DNA of 13,612 nt. Origin: Candidatus Falkowiibacteriota bacterium. Its GTDB lineage: Bacteria > Patescibacteria > ABY1 > BM507 > UBA12075. Below the pieces are notes generated by a model. That model searched no databases. It was not told the origin of the DNA and saw only the letters and a list, made by a program, of their open reading frames with translations. Below are positions 1-7,161 of the stretch, one piece after another (positions within the stretch are counted from its first letter, which is position 1; the number at the start of each line of letters is the position of its first letter). The translations under genes and the position numbers were made by a program. The DNA lies in NCBI GenBank assembly GCA_030636285.1, contig DAOVXE010000004.1, positions 1 to 13,612 on the forward strand, in the 5' to 3' direction.

Positions 1-141
1 CTTAATGTTTATTCAGCGCCAAGAGGAAGTTTACTTTTTGAAAAAGGTTTGCGCTGTTGGTATTTTGAAACTAAATTGTACTTGTCTTTTTTTTCTTGAT
101 TTTTATTTTACGGTCGTTTTTATTTAGTATAAGAAAAAAGC
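1..141. repeat. Terminal direct repeat, left copy
   Basis: Identical base for base to 13472-13612. The match begins exactly at base 1 and ends exactly at the last base of the window, which is how a circular molecule looks when an assembler fails to trim the overlap. Within it, CAGCGC (14-19) and GCGCTG (51-56) can pair around a shorter CTTT/AAAG stem. A short frame at 5-127 (40 residues, hydrophobic C-terminus) is too T-rich to call as a gene. Confidence 0.97.
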
Positions 142-221
142 GTAGTGTTTGTGTAGTCTGGTGTTTGTGTAGCGACAGCGAAACAAACGCCTAGCGGAAC
201 AAATACGGAGCTCTTTTTTTT
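134..221 (+). repeat. Nested hairpin element, copy 1
   Basis: Three stacked stems separated by internal loops. The outer stem pairs AAAAAAGC (134-141) with GCT-C-TTTTTT (210-219). The middle stem pairs GTGTTTGT (145-152) with ACAAATAC (199-206, one G-T pair). The inner stem pairs GGTGTTTG (160-167) with CAAACGCC (184-191, one G-T pair). The 16-base loop reads TGTAGC-GAC-AGCGAAA. The 3' side ends in eight T (214-221), so as RNA it could also act as a + strand intrinsic terminator. Copy 2 at 278-364 has the same architecture with compensating stem changes. Confidence 0.85.
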
Positions 222-277
222 AGAGGTTGATTAATTGATTATTTTTAAGTCCATTTCATAAAAGAAAATTACTGTCC

Positions 278-364
278 AAAAAAATAGTGGAGTGTTTGCG
301 CAGACGGTTGTTTGTGTAGCAAAGCGAAACAAACAACCAAGCGGAGCAAACACGGAGCTATTTT
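278..364 (+). repeat. Nested hairpin element, copy 2
   Basis: Same design as copy 1. The outer stem pairs AAAATAG (281-287) with CTATTTT (358-364). The middle stem pairs GTGTTTGC (292-299) with GCAAACAC (346-353). The inner stem pairs GGTTGTTTG (306-314) with CAAACAACC (330-338). The loop is TGTAGC-AAA-GCGAAA (315-329). All three stems are perfect. Unpaired segments shared with copy 1 are the loop TGTAGC...GCGAAA, AGCGGA 3' of the inner stem, and CGGAGCT at the outer base. Confidence 0.87.
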
Positions 365-406
365 AAATGTTGTATCCGGCTTTCTTTTTTTTATTGAGGA
401 CGTTAA

Positions 407-481
407 ACCGGCGCCAGTGTTGATGTGAATAAAATAAAAATGTTCGCGCCGGTATTATTATTTTAATTGGCGCTTGCGCCA
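407..481 (+). other. Two hairpins in the terL leader
   Basis: ACCGGCGC (407-414) pairs with GCGCCGGT (446-453) around an AT-rich 31-base loop. It is followed by TGGCG-CTTG-CGCCA (468-481), a five-pair stem with a four-base loop. Both lie between the twin nested hairpins and the terL start and would sit in its mRNA leader. Neither is followed by a T-run, so they are unlikely to be terminators. The string ATTGGCGCTTGC (466-477) recurs at 5393-5404 in the leader of the gene after the capsid gene. Confidence 0.6.
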
Positions 482-513
482 TAATACTCGTAGGAATATC
501 CCTAGACAATTTT

Positions 514-1881
514 ATGAATAATGGTATATTTGAGGTTATAGCTTTTTGTTTAAAACAAATTCAGGAAAAAAATTGCTGGGATGCTTTTGATGATTTGGTT
601 TTAGATTATCCGTCACATCCGGGCCAAAAAAAGTGGTTAACAAAATCTATTTACCGTGAAAATTTGTTACATCCTGGTAATGGCTGGGGTAAGACTGACG
701 TTATAGCAAAAAAACATTTGCGTTATATTTTACAGCATTTTTTAGACGGCGAGAAATATAAAACGCTCAATGTTGCTATTACACAGGAATTATCCGAGTT
801 GGTTTTAGAGCGTATCGCTGGTTTAATAAAAAATAGTCCATTACTTGGTAATTGGTTTTGTAATTTAGATAAGGCTATAGTCCGGCACCCATATACACAA
901 ATCCGTTATGGCAATGGCGCCGTGTCTGAATTTAAAACCACTAAGCGCAAAGGTGAGAGTATAGAGGGCAAGGAATACGGCTATATTTCAGCCGATGAGA
1001 TAGCGTTAGAAAAACATCTTGAATTTATCCGTGAAAAAATTTTATTGCCTCGGACTAGAAAGTGGAAAGATAGCCAGCTTGATTTTTACGCCACGCCTAA
1101 AGGTTTTAATTCTTATTATCGTGTTAAAAATGATATAGCCCGCAAGGGCGGTTATGTCCGTGGCGGTGATAGCAGAGAGAACCCACATATTGACCATAAG
1201 TTGTTTGAATATTTAATGTCCACTTGGGGCAAAAATAAAGCTGACCAAATCATCCGTGGTAAATTCATTGATACTGCCGAAATGATGTTCGCGTCAAGGG
1301 TTGATAAATTGTTTAACAATAATCTTGATTTAACTGATGTTGTTGAAACTAACAAAAGTTATATTGAGGGCTGGGACTTGGCGCGCGGTCGCCGTGGTAG
1401 TATATCTGACCAGACTGTAGGTTTTAGAATACTCAAAGGCAAAGTCCCCTATACTATTGTCAAGCGCTGGGCTTTTCAGTTGCCCTGGACTGAACAGGGC
1501 CGTGAGAATATCAATGCTCAAAATGGTAATGAGGTTGAGAAATCATCTATTGAGCGTGAGATTAGAAACGCTCATAATGAGAGCGGATCCAGTGCTTATA
1601 TTGATAGCACTGGTATTGGTGATACTCTCTGGGAAATGTGTATGGATTTTGCCCAGCCTGTTGATTTTAGGGGTGGCAATAAAGATGTTATCCTTGACCA
1701 TTTGCAGGCGGTCATTGATAGTGGTTTAATACAGTCGCCTTATATTCCCGAACTAGCAGACCAAATGACAACCTATGAGAGAGCAGACACCGGCCTGGAT
1801 ACTGATGATTTAATGGCGCTGGCTGTTGCGTGTTCAAAAATAGCTGTTGTTAAGCGTGATTACGGCACTATAGACGGATAA
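514..1881 (+). CDS. terL: Terminase large subunit (packaging ATPase/nuclease)
   Basis: Motor protein that pumps phage DNA into the prohead through the portal and cuts it. The 455 residues carry both domains. In the N-terminal ATPase, a Walker A-like GNGWGKT is at residues 55-61, a Walker B YGYISADE at 155-162 with D161 and E162, and a coupling motif FYATPKG at 191-197. In the C-terminal RNase H-like nuclease, candidate acidic residues are D288 (GWDLARG), D364 (YIDSTGIGD) and D431/D432 (TDDLMALAVA). The length is normal for the family. The start at 514 is the first ATG of the open frame; AGGA at 493-496 is too far upstream to be a good ribosome site. It is the first gene of a rightward morphogenesis run and follows the hairpin-rich gap behind terS. 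Identification is firm; the cutting mode (cos or pac) cannot be read from sequence. Confidence 0.96.
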   Translation: MNNGIFEVIAFCLKQIQEKNCWDAFDDLVLDYPSHPGQKKWLTKSIYRENLLHPGNGWGKTDVIAKKHLRYILQHFLDGEKYKTLNVAITQELSELVLERIAGLIKNSPLLGNWFCNLDKAIVRHPYTQIRYGNGAVSEFKTTKRKGESIEGKEYGYISADEIALEKHLEFIREKILLPRTRKWKDSQLDFYATPKGFNSYYRVKNDIARKGGYVRGGDSRENPHIDHKLFEYLMSTWGKNKADQIIRGKFIDTAEMMFASRVDKLFNNNLDLTDVVETNKSYIEGWDLARGRRGSISDQTVGFRILKGKVPYTIVKRWAFQLPWTEQGRENINAQNGNEVEKSSIEREIRNAHNESGSSAYIDSTGIGDTLWEMCMDFAQPVDFRGGNKDVILDHLQAVIDSGLIQSPYIPELADQMTTYERADTGLDTDDLMALAVACSKIAVVKRDYGTIDG

Positions 1882-1911
1882 TCTGATTTATGGTATTATG
1901 TGTATAACTTT

Positions 1912-2145
1912 ATGACATTAAATAATCTATCAGTTAAAGACCGTAAACGTGTCGCTCGTAAATTTATAAAGCGGACTAGAAAAGATGTTAGTTATTTACT
2001 TAAACCCCGGCCGCGATTAATGCCTTTTAAAATTTGGGTTTTAATATTATCTAAATTTTTATTCCTTGATAATAAAACTTTAAAAGATATATGTTTAATT
2101 TCTTCTTCAACCAAAAAGCAAAACAAGAGGCTCAAAACAGTTTAA
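1912..2145 (+). CDS. Small basic hypothetical protein between terL and portal
   Basis: A 77-residue frame from ATG 1912 (GTG 1900 would add four residues). The N-terminal half is strongly basic (VKDRKRVARKFIKRTRKD). It is followed by a proline/arginine stretch (KPRPRLMP) and a hydrophobic segment FKIWVLILSKFLFL that could touch a membrane or pack in a helix. Codon choice up to about 2080 resembles the neighbours. The last 55 bases overlap the portal gene in another frame, so the C-terminus may be unimportant or the stop may couple translation to the portal. I do not recognise a family. The position suggests a packaging or head accessory role, but that is context only. Confidence 0.6.
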   Translation: MTLNNLSVKDRKRVARKFIKRTRKDVSYLLKPRPRLMPFKIWVLILSKFLFLDNKTLKDICLISSSTKKQNKRLKTV

Positions 2146-3467
2146 ATAATGTTGGCAAAGATTATAAAGATTTGCTTAAAAATTTTATTGCCTTTGCTAA
2201 AGACACCACGGAAAAGCGCGCAAGGGATTTTGATGTTTTAATGAAATTTACTCTTGAATCTGACCAGTGGGATAATACTGATCTAAAAAAAATGGATAGC
2301 GAGAATGATGTCGCTTTGGTTTTTAATTCTTCGCAGGAATATGTGGAGCGATATATGGCGCGTTTATTTCCTCGTAATCCACATACTGGGATTATGGAAG
2401 TCGGCGTTAAAGCTAGAGAGTCTGAGTCTGATTTATCTAAAAAATTTGAAGGCGAAATTTTGGACATTTATTATAATTACGATTTAGCGAATATTTTACT
2501 TGAGCAGGGCATTAATTTCCTTTGCGGTGGTGCGGCCGGTTTTTATTATCCTCAAAATCCTATTACTAAACGCGCGGAATTAATATCGCTTGACCCTAGG
2601 AGATGTTATCTCGGCTGGAGTGGTGGTCGGCTCGTTCAATTTGCTTTTAAGGATTATCAAGGTGGCGGTAAAGAAAAAACTACATATTACGATTTAAGAA
2701 ATATTATTGTCCATGACGGTTTAACAGATAATTATGAACGCATTGAAAATAAATTTGGTATAATTCCTTTTTTCTGGATTCCTAATTTTCCAAAACCGCA
2801 CACCCATGAGGGAATATCTAAAGTACGTGTTTTGTCCGGCCTTGATAAGGAATATAACGAGCGGTCATCTGATTTTTCAAAACGGATTAAAGAAAACACC
2901 GATCCTCATATTTTAATAAAAACCGCTTTAAGTAATGTTGCAAAAGTTATACGTGGTAGAAATAAACAAACACGGCTCGGCCCTGAAGACGACATGAAAT
3001 ATCTTGAATTGAAAGACGGAAAGGAAATTTTGGATTGGCTTGATAAATTGGAAGCCCGGATTAATAAAAAAACCGGCATTGTCCATTCATCTGGCGAAAC
3101 TAAAACCGGTATGTCCGGCAAATCTCTTGGTTATCAATATTCTGATATGATGGATTTAATCGGATTTATGCGTTTATCTTGGGACAAAGGTTTTCGCCAA
3201 ATGAATAATGCAATATTGAATTATAAATTTAAAACCGGTGTATATCATACCGATCCAGTTTATCAACCTTTCTTAATGCAGGATAATTCTGACCGGATTC
3301 AAGACTATGCCACTATGATAGATAAAAATTTAATTAGCCATAAGGACGCAATTGACGAATTGCGCGGCGTGGAAAATGCTGAGGAAAAATTAGACGAAAT
3401 TTTGGAAGAAATGAAAAAATTTAAACCGGAAAAAATTGAAAGTCCTAAAAATAATTTTAATAATTAA
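2091..3467 (+). CDS. Portal protein (SPP1 gp6-like)
   Basis: Portal proteins form the twelve-subunit ring at one capsid vertex through which DNA enters and leaves, and to which terminase and the tail attach. The 458 residues show the expected layout. An N-terminal helical part is followed by the conserved-looking SSQEYVERYMARLFP (80-94), a wing region with repeated strands (155-230), and IIPFFWIPN (224-232), matching the family's 'G-x-IP-hydrophobic' segment. Next comes a helix region containing TKTGMSGKSLGYQYSDMM (337-354), the family's 'SG-x-AL-x-x-x' stem/crown element. The C-terminal part DKNLISHKDAIDEL (411-424) matches the usual 'G-x-IS-x-x-T' feature. It lies between terminase and scaffold as in most tailed phages. 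The start at 2091 overlaps the preceding small gene by 55 bases; no ribosome site is visible. Confidence 0.88.
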   Translation: MFNFFFNQKAKQEAQNSLNNVGKDYKDLLKNFIAFAKDTTEKRARDFDVLMKFTLESDQWDNTDLKKMDSENDVALVFNSSQEYVERYMARLFPRNPHTGIMEVGVKARESESDLSKKFEGEILDIYYNYDLANILLEQGINFLCGGAAGFYYPQNPITKRAELISLDPRRCYLGWSGGRLVQFAFKDYQGGGKEKTTYYDLRNIIVHDGLTDNYERIENKFGIIPFFWIPNFPKPHTHEGISKVRVLSGLDKEYNERSSDFSKRIKENTDPHILIKTALSNVAKVIRGRNKQTRLGPEDDMKYLELKDGKEILDWLDKLEARINKKTGIVHSSGETKTGMSGKSLGYQYSDMMDLIGFMRLSWDKGFRQMNNAILNYKFKTGVYHTDPVYQPFLMQDNSDRIQDYATMIDKNLISHKDAIDELRGVENAEEKLDEILEEMKKFKPEKIESPKNNFNN

Positions 3468-3478
3468 AAATATTCAAA

Positions 3479-4090
3479 ATGGATAAAAAATTATTAGCGT
3501 TGTTCAGAAAGCTTTTAGCCCTGGACGACAAAGCCCTGCCAGATTCAATCAGTCCTGAAGATTTCAGTAAACTGATTGAAGAATCTGACGGCAAGCTGTT
3601 TATTAAACCTGAAGATTTTAAAAATCTTCAAAAGACTCTAAGTCTAAAGGACGTTGACTTAAACAAAGCCCAAGAGTTGCTTAAAAAAGCTACTGAAAAG
3701 AATGACGGCAAAAAATCCGAGGCTGACAAGGCCATGGACAAAATGTCAAAAACTATTTCAGACCTCTCGGAAACTATTAAGTCAATGAAATCCACCCAAG
3801 AGTCAGAACGGCTTGCCAAAGAGTACCCGGACATTTTGCCCGAGTTGCTCGCAGGCAAAAACCCGGACGAAATCACTAAAATTGTTGACAAACAGCGTGA
3901 AGTTACTAAAAAACTTTATGGCGACAGTCAACGCTTCGCGCCTCCTGATTTTTCAAGTGAGGCCGACGTGGACAAGGCTATTGAGGACGTCAAATCTGAC
4001 GACGGCATAAGCCCCGAACAAGCTGGGGTTAAGGTGCTGAAATTGGGAAGACAAAAAGCGGGTCTTTCTAATGAAAATGAAAATGCGTAA
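3479..4090 (+). CDS. Capsid scaffolding protein
   Basis: 203 residues, highly charged, nearly free of Cys and aromatic residues, and dominated by predicted helix. Long Lys/Glu/Asp heptad-like stretches (about 65-110, LKKATEK..., MDKMSKTISDLSETIKSM) suggest a coiled coil. A proline-broken C-terminal part ends KVLKLGRQKAGLSNENENA, whose basic helix could bind the inner capsid wall. This composition, and the position directly between portal and major capsid genes, is the standard signature of an assembly scaffold. No protease catalytic motif is seen, so it is unlikely to be a fused maturation protease. It starts 11 bases after the portal stop, and its last 20 bases overlap the capsid start in another frame, suggesting coupled translation. 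The family is inferred from context and composition. Confidence 0.78.
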   Translation: MDKKLLALFRKLLALDDKALPDSISPEDFSKLIEESDGKLFIKPEDFKNLQKTLSLKDVDLNKAQELLKKATEKNDGKKSEADKAMDKMSKTISDLSETIKSMKSTQESERLAKEYPDILPELLAGKNPDEITKIVDKQREVTKKLYGDSQRFAPPDFSSEADVDKAIEDVKSDDGISPEQAGVKVLKLGRQKAGLSNENENA

Positions 4091-5342
4091 ATTATTTAAT
4101 TTTTTCTGTTTGGTCGTGGTTGCTATCGCGGCTAAGCTCTTTGACATAGAGTTTATGGCGGCTGGTCTGCCGTTTCTAATGGGCGATATAACTACCGGAG
4201 ATCGTCGCGAACGCGAGGATTTAAGCGGTGTTATAGACATCTTAAAGTTAAAAGACGATGATATGAAATATTTGTCTTTCGTCAATTTTCTTCCGTCCAT
4301 AATTAAAAATTTTGGCAGAAAAGTAACCGCCCAAAAGCACGAGTGGCTTGACGATGCCGCGCGTGCTGAATCTATCAGCGTGCAGGCTTCCGGCGACGCT
4401 GCTGACTGGGATACTACTGACGACATCACGGCTCTGCCGGTTGTTACTGCTGAAATTACCAAGTTGCGTGTTGGTGATGTTTTGCTTTTAGACCAGGACG
4501 AAGTCGTAGTTGTTTCAACTATTGATGTGTCTGGTCAGACTATTGGTTTGTATGCCCGTGGTCACGGTTCTACAACCGCCGCGGTTTTGGCTCACGATTC
4601 TGCGCACACTTGTTATATCATCGGTAATGCGCAGGCTGAAAATGCCGACCCTTTGAGTGCTAATTTTACCTCTCAAACCGAGGCATATAATTATTGCCAA
4701 ATTTTTGAGGATGTTGCCCAAATCACTGGTACCTTAAGGCGTTCTAAAATGGCTAACGGCGATGAATTGGATTTCCAAATAGTCAAGAAAATCAAAGAAC
4801 TTTTACGGACTTTGAATTATGCCCTTGTTGAGGGTATAAAAAACCTTGACGCTACCAATAAAGTCGCTACAATGGGCGGACTTCGTGAATTTATTACGAG
4901 TACATCCAATGTCGGCGGTGCGTTGACTATTGCTAAATTGTACACTGCTGTTACCGCTCACGTTAATGCCGGACTTTATCCGTCTGCCATTCACGGTTCG
5001 CCTGAAGTGATCGGCGACATTGAGCAATTATACCAAGGTGCTGTTCGTACTAAAGTTGAGGATCAGAAAGGTGGCACAAAAATAAGTGTTGTTGTCATTC
5101 TGGGTTATGAAATTGAGTTGCACGTTGATAAGCACGTACGCTCTACCGAGGGATTAATTTTAGACTATAACCGTGTAGGTTATGGGCCCCTTGAAGGAGG
5201 CAGTAAGGGCGATAGTGGCGAATTTTCTGTTTATCCTATTTGGGATAAAGTAAATGGAAAACAAATCGCTGAGCAAATTGTAGGTGAATATACTTTGCGC
5301 GCCTCTAATGGTGGCGGTACTCGTATGTACGGTATATCTTAA
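4071..5342 (+). CDS. Major capsid protein, DUF5309/SU10 type
   Basis: Forms the icosahedral shell in an HK97-like fold. Residues about 35-100 (FLMGDITTGDRREREDLS... to AQKHEWLDD) and the central block QTEAYNYCQIFEDVAQITGT (202-221), followed by a helix with NYALVEGI, match the layout of the DUF5309 / phage SU10 capsid family. So does the C-terminal HVDKHVRSTEGLILDYNRVG (351-370). The insertion at 130-180, rich in Val and Asp, may be a surface domain. The frame opens at 4071 with an odd leader: MKMKMRK, then a hydrophobic run ending AIAAK, before a second ATG at residue 29 (4155), which gives a more usual N-terminus (MAAGLPFLMG). Codons in the leader look genuinely coding. Which start is used is open. 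Confidence 0.9.
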   Translation: MKMKMRKLFNFFCLVVVAIAAKLFDIEFMAAGLPFLMGDITTGDRREREDLSGVIDILKLKDDDMKYLSFVNFLPSIIKNFGRKVTAQKHEWLDDAARAESISVQASGDAADWDTTDDITALPVVTAEITKLRVGDVLLLDQDEVVVVSTIDVSGQTIGLYARGHGSTTAAVLAHDSAHTCYIIGNAQAENADPLSANFTSQTEAYNYCQIFEDVAQITGTLRRSKMANGDELDFQIVKKIKELLRTLNYALVEGIKNLDATNKVATMGGLREFITSTSNVGGALTIAKLYTAVTAHVNAGLYPSAIHGSPEVIGDIEQLYQGAVRTKVEDQKGGTKISVVVILGYEIELHVDKHVRSTEGLILDYNRVGYGPLEGGSKGDSGEFSVYPIWDKVNGKQIAEQIVGEYTLRASNGGGTRMYGIS

Positions 5343-5394
5343 CTTGATTATTGTTTAATATATCAAGCACTAGGGAATTTGTTTTTAGGGTCAT

Positions 5395-5421
5395 TGGCGC
5401 TTGCAGTTAATTCAAGCGCCA
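5395..5421 (+). other. Hairpin between capsid and LamG genes
   Basis: TGGCGCTTG (5395-5403) pairs perfectly with CAAGCGCCA (5413-5421) around nine bases. No T-run follows, so it is not a standard intrinsic terminator. It may instead stabilise the upstream capsid mRNA or attenuate transcription after it, since capsid protein is needed in large excess. A weaker CTTGAT/ATCAAG stem (5343-5348 with 5362-5367) precedes it. Confidence 0.6.
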
Positions 5422-5446
5422 GCCCCTTTAAAATAAGTTTAAAAAA

Positions 5447-6157
5447 ATGAAAGAAGATAATATGATTTTTTTGTCACTTCCTGATTTCAGGGAAAATTTA
5501 GTCCTTGATATTATCCCCGGTATTCCAACCGGTACGGCTGTTGAGGATTTATCTGGTAAGGGGCATACTATAACAAAAACAGATTCGCCCTCGCGTGTTG
5601 CTGGCGGTTTGTTTCCGGTTTTAGATTTTTCCGCGGCTGGTTCGCTCGTCATTAATCATGCTAATGATATTGATATTGACTTCGGCAGTATGTCTTATTG
5701 TTTTTGGTCAAAGGTGTCTGAATTTGCGCCTTTCACTGGTCATTTATTAAATAAGGCCGCAAGGCCATATATGGGGCAAAATGTCGTTGGTGGAAAAAAT
5801 CAGATGTTTATGTATATGTTTGATAATGAGGAAGCGGACGAATTTGAACTTTATCAAAATTCAGAACATACGCAAGTTATTAATCAATGGTATTTTAACG
5901 CTATTGTTATAAAATACGATGATGTTGCTGTTAAATTATATCAGGACGGTGAATTAATATTGTCTAAAGATAGAGGTGCTGCGAATTTATTTTATAGTAA
6001 TAACAATAATATTATAGTCGGTAAATATGGCGCTACTCAATATCAAGGACAGGTCGCTATGGTTAGAATGTATAATGAAGCATTGACCGCCCAGCAAGTA
6101 AAACAAATTTTTCAGCATACGAGGCGTTATGTTATGGGCTTATCCCCTAAACTTTAA
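5447..6157 (+). CDS. LamG/concanavalin-like virion surface protein
   Basis: 236 residues. From about residue 60 to the end it reads as a laminin-G / concanavalin A-like jelly roll (LamG_3 type). Strands include SLVINHANDIDIDFGSMSYCFW (66-87) and NQWYFNAIVIKYDDVAVKLYQDGELI (146-171, with the usual W and 'Y-x-D-G' hairpin). The signature ending NIIVGKYG...YQGQVAMVRMYNEALTAQQVKQIF (188-222) fits 'G-x-hydrophobic-x-x-hydrophobic-R-hydrophobic-Y-N-x-A-L'. In phages such domains decorate heads or tails and may bind carbohydrate. Its place straight after the capsid gene favours a head decoration or head fibre, but an adhesin on the tail is possible. ATG 5447 follows AAAAAA; ATG 5462 is an alternative start. 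Confidence 0.75.
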   Translation: MKEDNMIFLSLPDFRENLVLDIIPGIPTGTAVEDLSGKGHTITKTDSPSRVAGGLFPVLDFSAAGSLVINHANDIDIDFGSMSYCFWSKVSEFAPFTGHLLNKAARPYMGQNVVGGKNQMFMYMFDNEEADEFELYQNSEHTQVINQWYFNAIVIKYDDVAVKLYQDGELILSKDRGAANLFYSNNNNIIVGKYGATQYQGQVAMVRMYNEALTAQQVKQIFQHTRRYVMGLSPKL

Positions 6158-6175
6158 TTATTAAAAAATAATAAA

Positions 6176-6508
6176 ATGGGAAACACTACACCTCTAAGCG
6201 AGGAACAAATTCAAGAAAATTTACGGCGTGATGAAGCCGAGGCCGAGGCCAAGCGGATCAAGGACGCCGAAACTGAAAGACTGGAAAAAATCAAAAAGGG
6301 TATACCCCCTATTGATTTTGTCCGGAGAATAAAAAAGCCGGGCGTTTATTCAGCGCAAATTTTTGGCCGGCGGATTATTATAAAAGACCGCCAGCATTTC
6401 ATCGCCAAAACAAAAGCCGAGGTTAAATTTTTTAACGAAGACCCGGAAATGGAAGTTTTTAATCCGGGTATGCCAAATAAAAAGAAAAAAGAGGAAAATA
6501 AAAAATAG
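6176..6508 (+). CDS. Hypothetical protein: acidic coiled coil, basic tail
   Basis: 110 residues, not recognised. Residues 8-40 are a dense Glu/Lys/Arg/Ala helix (LSEEQIQENLRRDEAEAEAKRIKDAE...) likely to form a coiled coil. A compact segment follows, PGVYSAQIFGRRIIIKDRQHFIAKTKAEVKFFN (55-87), with beta-rich pattern. The end is a lysine run, NKKKKEENKK. The start at 6176 follows AATAAA 18 bases after the LamG stop, so it belongs to the same transcript. Its position between shell and connector genes suggests a head completion or internal head protein; the basic tail could contact DNA. This is inference from position only. Confidence 0.72.
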   Translation: MGNTTPLSEEQIQENLRRDEAEAEAKRIKDAETERLEKIKKGIPPIDFVRRIKKPGVYSAQIFGRRIIIKDRQHFIAKTKAEVKFFNEDPEMEVFNPGMPNKKKKEENKK

Positions 6509-6519
6509 TTTATTTTTAC

Positions 6520-6548
6520 ATTCCGGCCTATCTTCGCCTGGCCGGAAT
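6520..6548. other. Perfect 9-bp hairpin before connector gene
   Basis: ATTCCGGCC (6520-6528) pairs with GGCCGGAAT (6540-6548) around 11 bases. It occupies most of the 68-base gap between 6508 and 6577. Neither strand has a T-run after it. Without the T-run it is more likely an mRNA stability or attenuation element than a true terminator. Confidence 0.6.
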
Positions 6549-6576
6549 AATAAATAAATTATAATCTAAAAAATCT

Positions 6577-7161
6577 ATGAAAAATTTAAACGAGATAACA
6601 GCTACTGTACGCGAATATTTAGACGACTCGGCGGCGGTTGTTACCCAGCCGATCCTTGATTCTGTTAATTTTTTATCAAATTTATTTAAACTTGATTTAA
6701 TTGACACCTCACAAAGTACGGCGGTGGACGGTACTACTTTAAATATTCCTACAAACGGCCTGGAAATTAAAACAGTATTCCTTGCCGGTGAGGAAATTTT
6801 GCCTTTAGAAAATCAGGACGATTTGGAAACTGTAAGAATAAACGGCGTTCAGCGTTGGTATGTTCATAATGATAAAATACAGTTTACTGTAGCTTTTACG
6901 GCTATTGAGGCGGCTAAAATTTGGTATAAAAAGGGATTTAAGGAGCCTGAGGCCGCCGTGGACACTGATGTTCCTATGAAATTAATTGAATTAGTTTATC
7001 TTGGTGCGCAATATCGTTATTATAATAAATTGATTGCAAAAATTGCTGTCAACAAAGAGGATATGCCTGATATAAGCGCGCGCGCATTGCGGCTCGTTAG
7101 GGATGATATAAAAAAATCCTATTTTGAGCAAATAACGATTATTCAAACCAACGATGAATAA
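6577..7161 (+). CDS. Head-tail connector (adaptor) protein
   Basis: 194 residues. Residues 1-45 are mostly helical (ITATVREYLDDSA...ILDSVNFLSNLFKL). A middle beta part (TAVDGTTLNIPTNGLEIKTVFLAGEEILPLEN, RWYVHNDKIQFTV) is followed by a helical C-terminal part containing VPMKLIELVYLGAQYRYYNKL (132-152). This helix-beta-helix plan, especially the late 'P-x-x-hydrophobic...A-x-x-Y' helix, is typical of adaptor proteins that attach below the portal in podoviruses and siphoviruses (P22 gp4 / HK97 gp6-like folds). Placement after head genes and before the tail protein agrees. Its stop overlaps the ATG of the next gene by eight bases. No exact family is claimed. Confidence 0.65.
   Translation: MKNLNEITATVREYLDDSAAVVTQPILDSVNFLSNLFKLDLIDTSQSTAVDGTTLNIPTNGLEIKTVFLAGEEILPLENQDDLETVRINGVQRWYVHNDKIQFTVAFTAIEAAKIWYKKGFKEPEAAVDTDVPMKLIELVYLGAQYRYYNKLIAKIAVNKEDMPDISARALRLVRDDIKKSYFEQITIIQTNDE

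Noticed and set aside
5..127. 40-residue hydrophobic frame in the terminal repeat
   Set aside because: The hydrophobicity comes from T-rich DNA; there is no start context, overlap or neighbour to support translation.
134..364. CRISPR array
   Set aside because: Only two units, each a large hairpin with divergent sequence; no short identical repeats or spacers and no cas genes.
1152..1521. Minus-strand frames inside terL
   Set aside because: They lie wholly inside a confidently identified gene; no promoter or start context supports them.
3953..4462. 169-residue minus-strand frame opposite scaffold and capsid
   Set aside because: Long only because the opposite genes avoid certain codons; the capsid and scaffold assignments on + are much stronger.
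6345..6357. GTTTATTCAGCGC shared with the terminal repeat (8-20)
   Set aside because: A 13-base match between two places in a genome of this size is expected by chance a few times, and this one lies inside a coding region.
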